From: Apium graveolens
Taxonomy: Eukaryota; Streptophyta; Magnoliopsida; Apiales; Apiaceae
DNA: 64,000 nucleotides
Reading direction: 5' to 3'
NCBI RefSeq assembly: GCF_009905375.1
Contig: NC_133648.1
Coordinates: forward strand, 25,109,562 to 25,173,561
Part shown: one piece after another, positions 32,967 through 44,168 of the stretch
Layout of the letters: each line of letters begins with the position of its first letter
Position numbering within the stretch: the first letter of the stretch is position 1
Program-made: the position numbers and the translations under genes
The notes under the pieces: generated by a model
What the model was told of the DNA's origin: nothing
What the model saw: only the letters and a program-made list of their open reading frames with translations
Database searches by the model: none

Positions 32967-33222
32967 CTCCCTCCATCCCAATTTATCTGTCATGTTTGAT
33001 TTTCTGTGGTCAAATTGACTCAACTTTGACCGTAAATTAAATATCAATCTTTCATTATTTTGAAAAACCGAAGAATACATATTAAAGTAGATTACGTGTA
33101 CTTTCTAATGATATAATTTTTATATTTTTTTTCGATTATATACTATATGAAATTTGAAGTCAAAATTTGGTCAATTTGACCGTAAGAAGTCAAACAAGAC
33201 AGATAAATTGAGACGAAGAGAG
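32967..33222. mobile_element. Stowaway-like MITE upstream of the DNL gene
   Basis: 256 bp with terminal inverted repeats starting CTCCCTCCATCCCAATTTAT and ending in the complementary GACGAAGAGAG, flanked by TA on both sides (32965-32966 and 33223-33224). Internal GTCAAATTGAC-type inverted repeats fold back. Ends and TA target fit Tc1/mariner Stowaway MITEs. It lies about 460 bp before the DNL start codon. Confidence 0.85.
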
Positions 33223-33682
33223 TATCTGGAATTAAGTGAAATTACGTAATATTAGCGTCGTACAATTGGCAAACCCATGAAAAACATACTAAACATGTCG
33301 CACGTCATTCGAGATATTAGGAATAATATTTAATGAGTTTGTCTGGTGTGTGTCCCCTTGAGCCCATGCTAAACACTAAAACTTATAAATTTCGAGTATT
33401 TTGATTGATGTTGATGTTGTGAATGACCATTATTAATAAGTGTTGACCAATAAACACAAGTCAAATTTATAGATTTTTGTGCTTATGGTGTGCCCACTGA
33501 AAATTCGGTATTTAATAAATAGTCAAAGTGCATTTAATTAATAAGGAAGACATTTAATTGATATAATCATTGGTATAAGGGTCTAGTGGTAATTTTAAAA
33601 TACTGCCTCAAGTCAAATTTTACTCCATTTAGCCCCACACATATTTATTGTTTCATTGTAGGACGAAGAATAAGCTGCGTAT
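33223..33682 (+). promoter_or_regulatory. Presumed promoter/5' region of the DNL gene
   Basis: 460 bp between the MITE and the start codon without a reading frame. A TATTTATTG phrase near 33642 is the nearest TATA-like element. The transcription start cannot be fixed. Confidence 0.3.
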
Positions 33683-36600
33683 ATGATGGCGGCTAAACAA
33701 TTGCAGCGGCGGCTTCTCTCTCTCTTCCTCACCAACCAACCTCCCCTCCCCCTCCGTACTGGTAAAGCTTTCACCTTTTATATACTTACATATTTATGTA
33801 TCTATCCTCATGCTTTTCTTGTATCTTTTCTGCTCACTCAAACTGTAAAATCTTGAGATATGTATGTCCGTATATGTGGTTCTTTGGTGCTGAATTCATA
33901 AAAATATGTAAAATTCAATTACTGGATAATTATTTGGGCAATGGGCAAAATTTTAGTTTATGAATGGCGAATTTTCGAAAAGGGGGAAACTTTAGTTTAT
34001 GGTGATGATGGTACTAGGCTGCATTAGTGATGGTGCAGGTGGGTAATTAGGTAAATTACATAATTGTTTTATAAACCCATATGATCAAATTGGAAATAAT
34101 GTAGCTAGTAGGTACACTAGTAAAATTCAAATGGAAAGGGGTTTTATGTATAGGATGTTAGGGATTTAGGGACTAGGGTAATGGTTTTTCGGTTTTTATG
34201 TGATTTCGAAGGATACATTTTTAAGGAGTTGAGGTGAGATAGTGGTAACTGTGTATTTGTGTGAGTGCCTAGGCTTGGTCTTAGCTACTTAGGTATTAAG
34301 AATTCTAACGTGTATGTGTTCTTACTGTCCTCCTGTGAAATTGAAGTAAAAGTATTAATCAACATGAATACATTGTGTGGATTGGATGACCTTTATTGAA
34401 GAAGAAGAATATTGGTAATAAGCTGTATCGATGATGATATTGGTAGCGAGTAGGTCAAGTTATCAACTATAGCGAAGTTTGATTTACGAGTTTTAAAAGG
34501 ACATCTTTGATCATCTTGTTATATGATATAAAAGTATTTGTTACAAAATTTTAGTGAGCCAGCGTTTAGTCCTAGGATGCCTAGGCTTCCTCTTAAAGGA
34601 TGAAAATTTTCACATAGTTATTATATATTTATATCTTGTATTCCTTGTAACGCCAGACTACCTGTGTTTTCTTCACTGTATCTTTCCCCAACAAGAAGCT
34701 GATAACCCTTCTCTTAGTTGCTTCCCATTCTTTTAAATCCTAAATCCTTTTCCTGCCCCTTTTCCAGCTCTCCATCATGTTATATTTTGTTCCTGTTGTT
34801 GTACTTTGTTGGGTCTCATGATCTCATAACGTCAAAGTTGATTTTTTTCCTCTTAGTCAGAACTCAGTTGACTGTGTACATTGTGATGCACTGCATAATT
34901 AATGAACTTAGGGAGACAAGTGCTCTTTAAAGAACAATGGTGGTGGTGATGGGAAGTACATTACTGGTCAAAGCAAATTTTAAAAATTTTGAGTTAAGAG
35001 GGAGTGTTGGAGATAATAATTCAAAATTATTTGAATTTATTTTGATTAGGTTTTTAGAAGTAGATTTTGAATAATTATTAGATAATGTACTTTTTGAATT
35101 GTAGATCATATTTCAGTGGTTATTTTTTGGACCTATAGCTTATAGGTAGTATTTTAGATTGATGGAATCAGATAATAAAATATATTTTGTTTTACTTTTA
35201 GTTTACTTTTTACCAATTATCATTTATTTATAAAAATCTATTAGATTTATTAAAAAATGTACCACATATTAACTTTTGACTTTTTGTTCATTTTTTGAAC
35301 TTTAAGCAATTTTTAACATGCTACCCAAACATTTTTTTAACTTAAATCGGAAGCCACTTAAAGCTAGGCTAAACATGTTCTTGGAGTATTGTTACAATTA
35401 AGGCACACTTGTTGGTTATTGAGGCAAGACAACACTGGGCATCTCCAATAGGGTGCCAAGATCTATGTGGCATGAAACGCTTGGGTGCCTCCCTATGGGA
35501 GTTGCAAAGGTGCACGAGAAGTTGCCAAATCCTTGTATTGAAAGTATATATGACTCGTACCTACGTTGTTTCATTTTAATTTTTCTTCTATTTATGTGTC
35601 ACATAAAAGTAAATATTTAACTTATGTGGAGGGCCATTTAGGCACCTTGTGTGAAGTGCTTACTATTGGAGTTGGGAGGGTGCTGGGTGCCAAATATGAG
35701 ATGGATGAAGTTAAAATTAGATATTATTATTTTTAATGTGTTGGCAACAGTGTTTTAAAATTCGGAAAATGGTATTGTTCGGTGGAGCTACCTTTCAGTA
35801 ATTAATCGAATGATCGGTGATTAATCGGAGCATTTATCGGAATTAATTTAATTAATTAAATAATAATATATAATTTTCTATTTAAATTTCATTAAGTTTT
35901 CATAAGATTTACAAAAATAATACCGCACATCACTAATTCATATTTATATTTGATATTTAGGTGGTGTATACATATTTTTTATAGTTGATTTATGCATAAT
36001 ATTAAATACTCACTAATTAGTAGCTAGGAAATTAGTACCTACTATATATAAATTAAATATAAATTCGCGATCTGCGAAAATTAGTTACATAGCAAATCAA
36101 TTACAGAAAATAATCAATCGAGTGTATTTTCAGGAGAAATAAAAGTAATTTAATTGAAAAAACATATTCAGTTATTAAAAATTAGAATTTAGGGGCATGT
36201 GATAGACAATATAAGTTAATATTTATTATTAAATATTAACTATTATTTTAAATTTCAAATTTTCATTAAAAAATATTTTTTTATTAATTTTCACATTTTG
36301 ACCGAACTGGCAGATTTTTGACCCGAACTGACCAATTTTTGACCGAATCGACTGACTTTTGACCGATTTAAAAAAAACACACTTTGACCTGATATCCGAT
36401 TAATCGAGACGAGATCCGTACGAACTCCAATTAACCAGTTAATCGGCCGATTTTTAGAACACTGGTTGGCACCCCTGAAGGGTGCTCCTATTGGAGATGC
36501 TCTAATGGCTTAGCAACTAGGACACGGGTCTTAAGATGTACACCTAGGTGGCTTAAAAGGCAGCAAGTCATTTCTTTATATCGTACCTATTGGACGTCTA

Positions 36601-37691
36601 GTCAACAACTAACGCTGATAATTATGTGTACAGTTCATGGAGTTCTTTACTATTAATAGTTGTAGTGGGTGTTTGCTACATATAGGATATAATGTATGTG
36701 TTGATAAGTATTTGAAATTAGTTGACTGATGTGACCCCAACAAATGAAGCATTTCAAAAAGGCCAAAAATACATGAGAGAAATCTACCTCCTAGTGACTT
36801 GAGTAATAGTAATGCGCCACCATCTTCAAAGCTTCTAGTTCTTTACTAATGTTTGGAATTAGTACATACCAGCATATGAACATCTATTCTTTGTCCTTGG
36901 TGTTTTAGGATAGGATATAAGGTAAGGATACCACTGAAGGCATCTAAATTGTCAGACTTGCTATATACAAATATTTTGGTGATCACAAAATATTTGGTTG
37001 TGGTTTGAGTGTAACGAGTTATTGTATTCATGCTGTAAACTGTTACTTTCCCATAAATGGATCCTTTTTGCTAAGCTCTTTCATGCTACTATTATTTATG
37101 CATTATTTTTGGTAGCCAGCATATCTTACTGCCATACAGGGACTCATCCTGTAATATTTATGAATAACTATCTTATTGTTAATATATGTTGCAGAACCCT
37201 CGAACCAAATTCTTCCAATTGCACGTTCATTATTGGGCAGAGCTGAATTCCGTAAACGAGGACTTCAAACTCTTGTAGAATCCAGCAACCAAGTAATCGA
37301 AGATGCGGATAAAAATGGAACTTGTAATTTAAAGGCTGGATCCGCAAGTGCACTCTCTAACCCAATCGATGATAATAAGTCTTCGGTATCTTACAATGCC
37401 ACATCTAACTTTAAAATATCCCCACGACATGATCTTGCCATGATGTTTACTTGCAAGGTATGTGAAACCAGAAACATGAAGACAATGTGTCGTGAATCAT
37501 ATGAAAAGGGTGTGGTGGTGGCTCGATGTGGTGGCTGTAATAATCTGCACTTGATTGCTGATCACCTGGGGTGGTTTGGTGAGCCAGGAAGCATAGAGGA
37601 GTTTCTAGCTGCACGTGGAGAAGAGGTGAAGAAAGGTTCAGTTGATACGTTGAATCTTACGCTTGAAGATCTGGCTGGAAAGAAATGTTGA
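33683..37691 (+). CDS. DNL-type zinc-finger protein, mitochondrial (Zim17/HEP family), 2 exons
   Basis: Exons 33683-33761 and 37195-37691 join in phase (79 + 497 = 576 bases, 191 residues). The donor is CTG/GTAAAG and the acceptor TTGCAG/AA. The N-terminus is Arg/Leu-rich and acid-free (MMAAKQLQRRLLSLFL), fitting a mitochondrial (possibly plastid) transit peptide. The C-terminal half is a DNL zinc finger: FTCKVCETRN with Cys-x2-Cys, then RCGGCNNLHLIADHLGWF with the second Cys pair and the D-H-L variant of the D-N-L signature, then a Leu/Glu-rich tail. Family members are chaperones that keep mitochondrial Hsp70 soluble. The reading frame is intact and the domain is conserved, so the gene looks functional. 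A second ATG follows at 33686. The 3.4-kb intron is expanded by MITEs. Confidence 0.9.
35437..36502. mobile_element. Inverted-repeat element in the DNL intron (outer, hosting a hAT-like MITE)
   Basis: The left end GGGCATCTCCAATAGGGTGC is the inverse of the right end, which reads GAGCATCTCCAATAGGAGCA on the opposite strand. Without the nested element it is about 340 bp and non-coding. I could not identify a clean target duplication (ACT versus TAA), so the superfamily is left open. GAGCATCTCCAA-type ends are common in plant MITEs. Confidence 0.7.
35748..36464. mobile_element. hAT-like MITE nested in the outer inverted-repeat element
   Basis: 717 bp. The left end CAGTGTTTTAAAATTCGG inversely matches the right end, which reads CAGTGTTCTAAAAATCGG on the opposite strand. 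It is flanked by 8-bp GTTGGCAA (35740-35747) and GTTGGCAC (36465-36472), 7 of 8 identical. An 8-bp duplication and CA-starting ends fit hAT. Near the right end the phrase TTTTGACCGAA recurs four times at about 24-bp spacing. No transposase is encoded. Confidence 0.8.
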
Positions 37692-38771
37692 ACGTGAGAA
37701 TAATTGCTGCATGTACGCTGATTAGTGAATGGATTACTTAGGATTTAACGCGTTGTGTTTGTCATGTACATTTATTAATTATATAAAATCATGTCGGGAA
37801 TAGGGTCTGATTCGTGTGTAGAGAACATTTTATGTGACTTATTATTTGTAAGTCACTGCCAAACAGGCTCGATATGCTGGAGATTGACATGCTTTGTGCC
37901 ACCACAAGCTAACTGTCTAATAATTAAAGATAAAGTAAATGTGTATTTCAAGAAGTCTACGCAAGGCAGTTAAATTATGAACATGAGTTGTATATTGTGG
38001 ATCTAACTTGATTTTTTTTAATCTCATCACAACCTAAATAATTCTGAGCAGTGTGTTGCAACTTGCAAGAAGACTAGGTGTTGGCTCATTTTGCTGGCCA
38101 AATTGATAAAGAAGTTCATAGTACATACTTCTAATTTTATTTTTTACAAGATTGAAATTTTAAATTCATAAAATATATAAAATTATCAGCTAATTTCATT
38201 GTGTCAACTTTGAAATTTATGCTCAAAGTTATTAAATTAGTACCTGGTCATCAAAATTTTGGAGGAAAAGAAGAGAGGATAAAACAAACTCCAAGCAGAA
38301 GAGAAACAAATGATGACACGAAAGAATAGAGTTGCAGATTACTGTCCGAGAAGGCATTTGATATGCAGCCCAATTAGCTGAATTTCACAAAAAAAATATT
38401 AAATTCGAGTAATGAGCGTTTAGCTCTCTGAAAATGTAGGATATGTAACTACCAGGAAAACTCATTGCTTACTGTAACAACCGCTCACTGTCATCAAGAT
38501 GCAGACTTGATACTAGCATGAAATATTGATTTCATTTTCAACCAAACATCAGTATCAATTTCAGAAGCAAACCTTCATTCAATTTCTTCAACTTTAGTAA
38601 ATAACTTAAATTCGGTGGTCAGGACAAACATTGCGCAAAATTTTCATTAATCAAAACATAGGAGTGTATCAACTTTCTAGTACGTCAGACCATATGAAGC
38701 AGCTATGAGATGATAAAAGCACAACCCAAAACATAGAGAAGTATAGGGAATGAAATCGCCCATTCAAAACT
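37692..38771. other. Convergent intergenic region, DNL and BTF3 3' ends
   Basis: 1.1 kb between the stop codons of two genes facing each other. It must hold both 3' UTRs. TATAAAATCATG near 37781 and an ATTAATGAAAA phrase on the minus strand near 38645 could be part of poly(A) signals. Nothing else is recognised. Confidence 0.4.
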
Positions 38772-41700
38772 CTACAAAGCCTGGGCAGGGGTCTCCTCTG
38801 CTGCAGCTTCGAAAGTCTCACCAGGAACAAGTTCAGGGACTTCATCGTCGTCATCCTGTGTTGCAGCTGCACCAGCATCAGCACCAGGTGATTGCTTCTG
38901 GAACTGCTCAGCCAGCTTTCTCAAATTATCCAAGTTATCCGGCCCTGGTAAATAGGCAATGCAAATTAAAGTTACATTATATATTTTACAGAAAGTTAAT
39001 AGCCGTGCCCACATTGTTGAATATAATTGACCATAAACACTTACCCAATTGATTTATAATTCCTGGAAGAATGTCTTGTAATTCTGAAAATAAACAAGAA
39101 AGTCCAGTGTTATTGCGGATGGGTAGAAGAAGAATAGGAAGAACATGGCCTCTAAATTGGACAAAATAATTGTCCAAAAAGAGATGGAAACTATGATGAT
39201 AATCAAAACGAACTACTGGTGACGGAGTGTTAAAAGAATATAGAGTGCACTTAGGATCAGCTAAGCAGCTTAGGGAAGTCTTCTTTAATACTCCATCTCT
39301 TTAGTATTAGTACCCGTCTAAAAAGAATGAATCTTTCACTTACAACATTCATTTAAAATTAGTAAAACCACACATTCTTATACTGCACTTATTTAACATC
39401 CGCTATCTCATTTTTTTGTGGTTGAAATTGAAGTCAAACGTTCATTTATTAAAATGTGTGAAATGTTGACCAACTCATATTTTGTACGCATTTTAATAAA
39501 TCAATGTTTGACTTCAATTTCAACCACAAAAAAGGAGATAGTGGATGTTAAATAAGTGTGGAATATGAATGCGCGGTTGTAATAATCTTGAATGAATGTT
39601 TTAAATGAAAGGTTCATTCTTTTTGAACGGGTACTAAAGAGATGGATAATTAAAGAAGGTGTGCACCTGTGTGTCTAACATAAAGAATATAGAGTGCATG
39701 ATGTAGGACAAAATTGTTTAAACAATTATTAATTAAACAAAAACAATAATAAGCTTTGATTATACATTTTTCTTGGGAATGATTAATTATTATAGGGATT
39801 CGTATAATTCATTGATTATTATCTTATTATCGTTTTGTTTAATAAATTGTTACTACAATCTTATCCTACATCATTATTTATCTTTACACTAAATAAATAT
39901 AATTTAATTAATAACATATACATATTTAATTTTTTATTCTCGTTCCTCATCAGTGCACTTACGATTAGCTACACAGAACACTAGTGATGTTATTTGACAA
40001 ACAACCATATGCCAATCCAAAAGAAATAGCAACTTAGTACATATTAGTTACATACTTGTGCACTTACGATTAGCTACACAGAACACTAGTGATGTTATTT
40101 GACAACCAACCATATGCCAATCCAAAAAAATAGCAACTTAGTACATATTAGTCACAGACTTGTCCTTAATAAAACATTCAAACTTAACTAACTTCATTAT
40201 TGTTGGATAGTACAGTTACCCAGGTAGCTAAACCGGCATCCTCATCCAACCCAAAAACTAAAAAACTCCGGGTAGTGCATACAGCAACTCCGACCAAGTT
40301 GTTCTCTGGTACCTTTTCTAACACCCCATATCCCAATCTTATTCCCAAGCCCGTAGGTTTGCATGCTACATTAGTTTCCAACCCACCACTTGTCTTTCCA
40401 AAAGAACTACGAATTTTTATATACATTAGTTGTACAATTGTGCTTATGAAGGCATTCAAACTTAACCAACTTATCATTGTAATGTTAAATGTGAAACTAT
40501 AAAGGTAAATACAGGATTGAGATATGAGGAAGGCATACTCTTTGTTTGTGGAGAACCGCTAACAACCCAAGTGTTTGCAGCGATTGAGGCTTGAACTGCG
40601 ACCAGAAACCAAATTTTATTAAGTAATAAACTAGGAAATATATTAGAAAGTACTCCCTCCGTCCCAATTTACTTGTCCAGTTTGACTTTTGCACGTAATT
40701 TAAGGTACACTGACCACATATCCCCACTAATCATTTTTCAATTTTTTTTTGTGAATGAAAGTTTAAGATTTAAATGTTTATTCACAAAAAGAATATTTAA
40801 AAAATAATGAAAGAAGCTATGCACTCAAGACACCTTAAAATATGCGTAAAAGTCAGAGTGGACAAATAATTTGGGACAGAGGGAGTAACAAAATTATATT
40901 AATTTATCAATACCTTTAGGACTAATGAACTGTATAACTACATCGTCCTTGAAGATGTTGACTTCCTCAATTGCAGGAATAGCATTAACCCCTATCCTCT
41001 TAAGGGTGCTCTGCAATCGTTTATCATCTGTGGTCGTGGTTTTGTGGACTGCCTTCTTCTTTCTATGCTCAAGTGAGTTCCCAAAATGAAATAGAACAAT
41101 TAATGATTTATTTGAAGAAATCTATTTGATCAAGTACAATGCATCAACCATAGTATATATGTACCAAAATTGCATATTATCAAGATATAGTAACCTGTTT
41201 TAGTGGGAACTGGGAACACATTTATGAAGCTTTGTCGGTTATGAATGGACGGGAATGAAATTAAAGAAAGAGAAGATCACTTAAAATATGTTGTATTTGT
41301 TTAAGTTTAAGTATGTTGAATTAAAAAGATCAATACCAAAGTAAAAGAGGAGTGATTTTCAGTAACAGTTTTCGAAAGATGTAGTTTCGTAAAAGTAAGT
41401 TGCACAAAAAAGGCACTTGGTAAGAAAACAATATAGTGCAAATTCGAAACAAATACAAGACTTGTAATAGATATGTGTCCATGTAATGTTCCATGAAGTC
41501 CTAACAATCTCAATCACGATTTCTAACTCTTAAGTGATAGATGGTTAAATCCACATACGTGCTGAGGCTATTACTTTAAACTGCACACGTATAAAGCACA
41601 TAAAATCATATACAATTGCAAGGAGTGACAAGGGAAAGATTTATTGATATTTTGGGATTTTCTATGTGTCGTACATGATCTTTACTGTAATACTAACTGT

Positions 41701-42219
41701 AGCTCTTTTGGCAAGTCATATCTGTCTTAAAATTTTGATCAAAGTTCAATTTCTAATAATTGATTCATGAATTTAATATTTTAGATCATCATAAAGTATT
41801 ATTATCATCAGTTATAGTTATTAGCTCTTATTATTTGTTCAATTCTTAAATTAAGATTTATATTGATTTGTTTATGTTAAATTATCAATTAATAATGTAC
41901 TCCTACAACAAGATATAATTACTTAATATCATTTTTATTCAAACAATTGATACAAATATATTTAAATTAAAAAAATTTATCAGCTGATTAAAAAAAATTG
42001 ACCCTTTGCAAATTGCAACTATATTCAACCTCCTTGACGGAGTAGATGCCAAAGCTACCCTTAAAATTAATTTAAATGCAACGTCATATACACATACTCC
42101 TTTTATTATAGTTGGGATGCTAAATTCCTCTTTGATTGCAGAGAGACATACCTTCTCACACTGCCTTTTCCACCAGTGCGAACTGCACCGGCCATTTTCA
42201 TTAGCTTTTCCCTATTCAT
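38772..42219 (-). CDS. BTF3: BTF3 / nascent polypeptide-associated complex subunit beta, 5 coding exons
   Basis: Minus-strand exons 42152-42219, 40914-41062, 40539-40595, 39045-39083 and 38772-38944 total 486 bases (161 residues, TAG stop), all with GT/AG borders and matching phases. The protein starts MNREKLMKMAGAVRTGGKGS and continues with the basic RRKKKAVHKT ribosome-contact stretch. The NAC domain follows (KRIGVNAIPAIEEVNIFKDD, VQASIAANTWVVSG, LQDILPGIINQLG, DNLDNLRKLAEQFQKQ), and the tail is acidic (DDDDEVPELVPGE). Length is normal for plant BTF3. It binds nascent chains at the ribosome with NAC-alpha and was first described as a basal transcription factor. All exons are undamaged although the introns carry several transposon-derived insertions. 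Confidence 0.95.
39280..39658. mobile_element. Long fold-back element in BTF3 intron 4-5 region
   Basis: An almost perfect inverted repeat about 379 bp long. The left end (CTTCTTTAATACTCCATCTC) is mirrored at the right end; arms continue through TTTAGTA..GTACCCGT to a centre near 39470 (GTGGTTGAAATTGAAGTCAA against its complement). A 17-bp direct repeat, AAAGAATATAGAGTGCA, flanks it at 39233-39249 and 39682-39698. It is non-coding, and the RNA from either strand would form a long hairpin. Confidence 0.75.
39698..39874. repeat. Second inverted repeat in the same BTF3 intron
   Basis: ATGATGTAGGACAAAATTG at the left is mirrored by CAATCTTATCCTACATCAT at the right. The interior pairs as AACAATAATAAG with CTTATTATCGTT-type arms. 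About 177 bp, AT-rich, probably a small MITE, and it abuts the flanking repeat of the previous fold-back. Confidence 0.65.
39954..40162. repeat. 105-bp tandem duplication in BTF3 intron
   Basis: Two copies (39954-40058 and 40059-40162) beginning TGCACTTACGATTAGC and containing ACACTAGTGATGTTATTTGA. They differ by about five bases and one deletion, so the duplication is fairly recent. Confidence 0.85.
40205..40415. other. GC-richer, coding-like block inside BTF3 intron, unidentified
   Basis: Between the tandem duplication and the third coding exon there is a 210-bp block open on both strands. It is clearly richer in C and G than the surrounding intron (ACCCGGxAGTTTTT, CCCAATCTTATTCCCAAGCC). 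The minus frame has a Gly/Leu/Val-rich reading (KPTGLGIRLGYGVLEKV). I do not recognise either translation. It could be a captured gene fragment or an old transposon piece. Confidence 0.35.
40653..40885. mobile_element. Stowaway-like MITE filling most of BTF3 intron 2
   Basis: 233 bp, CTCCCTCCGTCCCAATTTAC at one end and the inverse GGGACAGAGGGAG at the other, flanked by TA on both sides (40651-40652, 40886-40887). It makes up about three quarters of the 318-bp intron between exons 40914-41062 and 40539-40595, leaving the splice sites untouched. Confidence 0.88.
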
Positions 42220-44074
42220 CTGCAATTAAAAAATACAGAAATGTGTTTATAACATTTATACAGGGAAAGGTGTTACAATATTAATCTGTTTGGTAAAATA
42301 GACGGATATCAGCACAAATTAACCAGGGAACTAGTAGCACGCTTTTACTTTTTATTTTATTTTTTTTGCTAAGTGTTTTTTTACATTACATTTGGACAAA
42401 AATGTTGGCTGACATGCTTAGTGTCACATGAAGCAGAGCAAGAAAAAAAATCATATAATTAAAAAGCAGAAACTTAAACAATACATACGTTACATCTGAA
42501 AAATTAAAAACTGCAATTACCAGTAGCTTATTAGATCACTGAATTAAGTGGTAGCTGATAAAAGGACACCAAGTAACTTATGCTGACCAAGCACATAAAC
42601 CAAATGCGATAATGAAAAGTTACAAAGAGATATGTAAGAAACCTTGTTGGCGTGTATCAAAATCTCGTGCTAAAAAAAGACACATCATGGTGGAATTAAC
42701 AAGTTCTTTGTATCAAACGTGATAACTATAAAGATTTAAAGAATAACAAATAGGAAATTCGGATAAGATACAAGTTTCGCGAGAACGGTGCCATGAGAGC
42801 TAGGAAAAGAAAAATTTTCACAGGCGTTAAACGTAATGTGCTGCAAAGCGTACAAAAAATGGCACGCCAAAGGCAAGAAAGGTAAGACCTTTTGTTGTGA
42901 AGTATAATAAAGATTAAAAGGAAGTTTTATAGAAAACCTGATTATGAGAGTGAATTATGGGTTCCTAAGAGAAGTCCAAATGAAAAAAATGTGTAAAATG
43001 CATATGGTACTGTAAATGTGTAGCCACACAAGAAGCGATAAAAAAGAGAGCGAAAGAAAAAGACAACAGAGCAAAAGTGGGAGTAGCTTCAATACAAACA
43101 AAAACAAAGTTGACGCAAGAGCATTTTTTGCATCACCTATAAGAACCCCTTTTTGGGGGGTAGAGACTTTAATTCCAGGTATATTCAAGGAGTAAGAGGG
43201 AACTAAAAAACCCGGTCAGAAGAGAAATGACAACCAAAAAAAATACCAGGTCGAATTTTTGGAAGATTAAGGAACTAACAGCAGAACTAGCGACCAAAGG
43301 AAGAAAATCAATGAAGCTCACTCATGTCACCGGCCTTACTTAATCTATGCACATGGTTCACATTTGCACACCCTTTTCTTTTAGGGGGCTTGGGGAGGTT
43401 TAGTTGGTGCACTCTTTTAGCACAAAATAACATATTCATTGCTACAATCTAGCTATCAATAAAAAAGGAGCAATATTTACGGTATTGACAGAGCAACCCA
43501 CAAAAACTATGCAACTGCAATACGATGTTAACACGATCCTTCAGGTAACCTAAATAATTTTCCATTACAATAGAAAAGTTTAACCATTTCTCAAATAGCT
43601 TAAAATTCCTCAAAGATAGTAGCTTTACGTAGTATAAAAGTAGTTGCTTCATAACTTTTATAACATACCAACTTCTCAATACAATTCAAGGTCTTACCGT
43701 TCACCATTCAATTTCAATATAGTAAGCTAAATACTGAAAACTACGGGTGCATATTAATAAGCACACTAACTTATACACTTAAAAACACAACAGAAATTTC
43801 AGACACAAACATAAACAAAAATGTAAACCACTTTAACTAACTAAAACAAGAACCCAGCATCTTAAAAATTAGATCTAATTCAATCCCAAAGCATAAACAC
43901 CTGTTCTACATACAAAATAAAAAACAAAACATATACATACATATACATGAAGCAAAAGCATCAAGATGGAAACTTTCTAGCAAGCAAAGCAAGTTAATTA
44001 CAGTATAAAAACAAAAGATTAAACAACTACACACAAGTGCATATATAAATTCATATATATAATTAGAAAGGTAC
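42220..44074 (-). other. BTF3 5'-UTR intron (1.86 kb)
   Basis: The minus-strand donor at 44074 (CTCAAG/GTACC) and acceptor at 42220 (TTTAATTGCAG/ATG) place the ATG as the first bases of the first coding exon. The intron is AT-rich, with no reading frame or clear repeat recognised. Confidence 0.6.
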
Positions 44075-44168
44075 CTTGAGTGATATGGGTTTGAAGAAAA
44101 GAGAAAGAATTAAAGCAGGAACCTACTGCCCAAGACTTTTAATTATACATACAGCTGCTGCTATATAT
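44075..44168 (-). promoter_or_regulatory. BTF3 promoter TATA and 5'-UTR exon
   Basis: On the minus strand ATATATAG (44162-44168) is followed about 30 bp later by the likely start of transcription near 44132. A TC-rich leader (ATTCTTTCTCTTTTCTTC) ends at the splice donor 44075. The exact start is inferred. Confidence 0.5.

Noticed and set aside
34554..34930. Two short frames in the DNL intron
   Set aside because: Hydrophobic chance translations of T-rich intron sequence, with no conserved features and no splice-compatible context.
36998..37246. 82-codon frame overlapping the DNL exon-2 acceptor
   Set aside because: Different frame from the conserved zinc-finger protein and no similarity.
37791..37973. 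60-codon frame downstream of the DNL gene
   Set aside because: Lies in the presumed 3' UTR and flank, no start context or homology.
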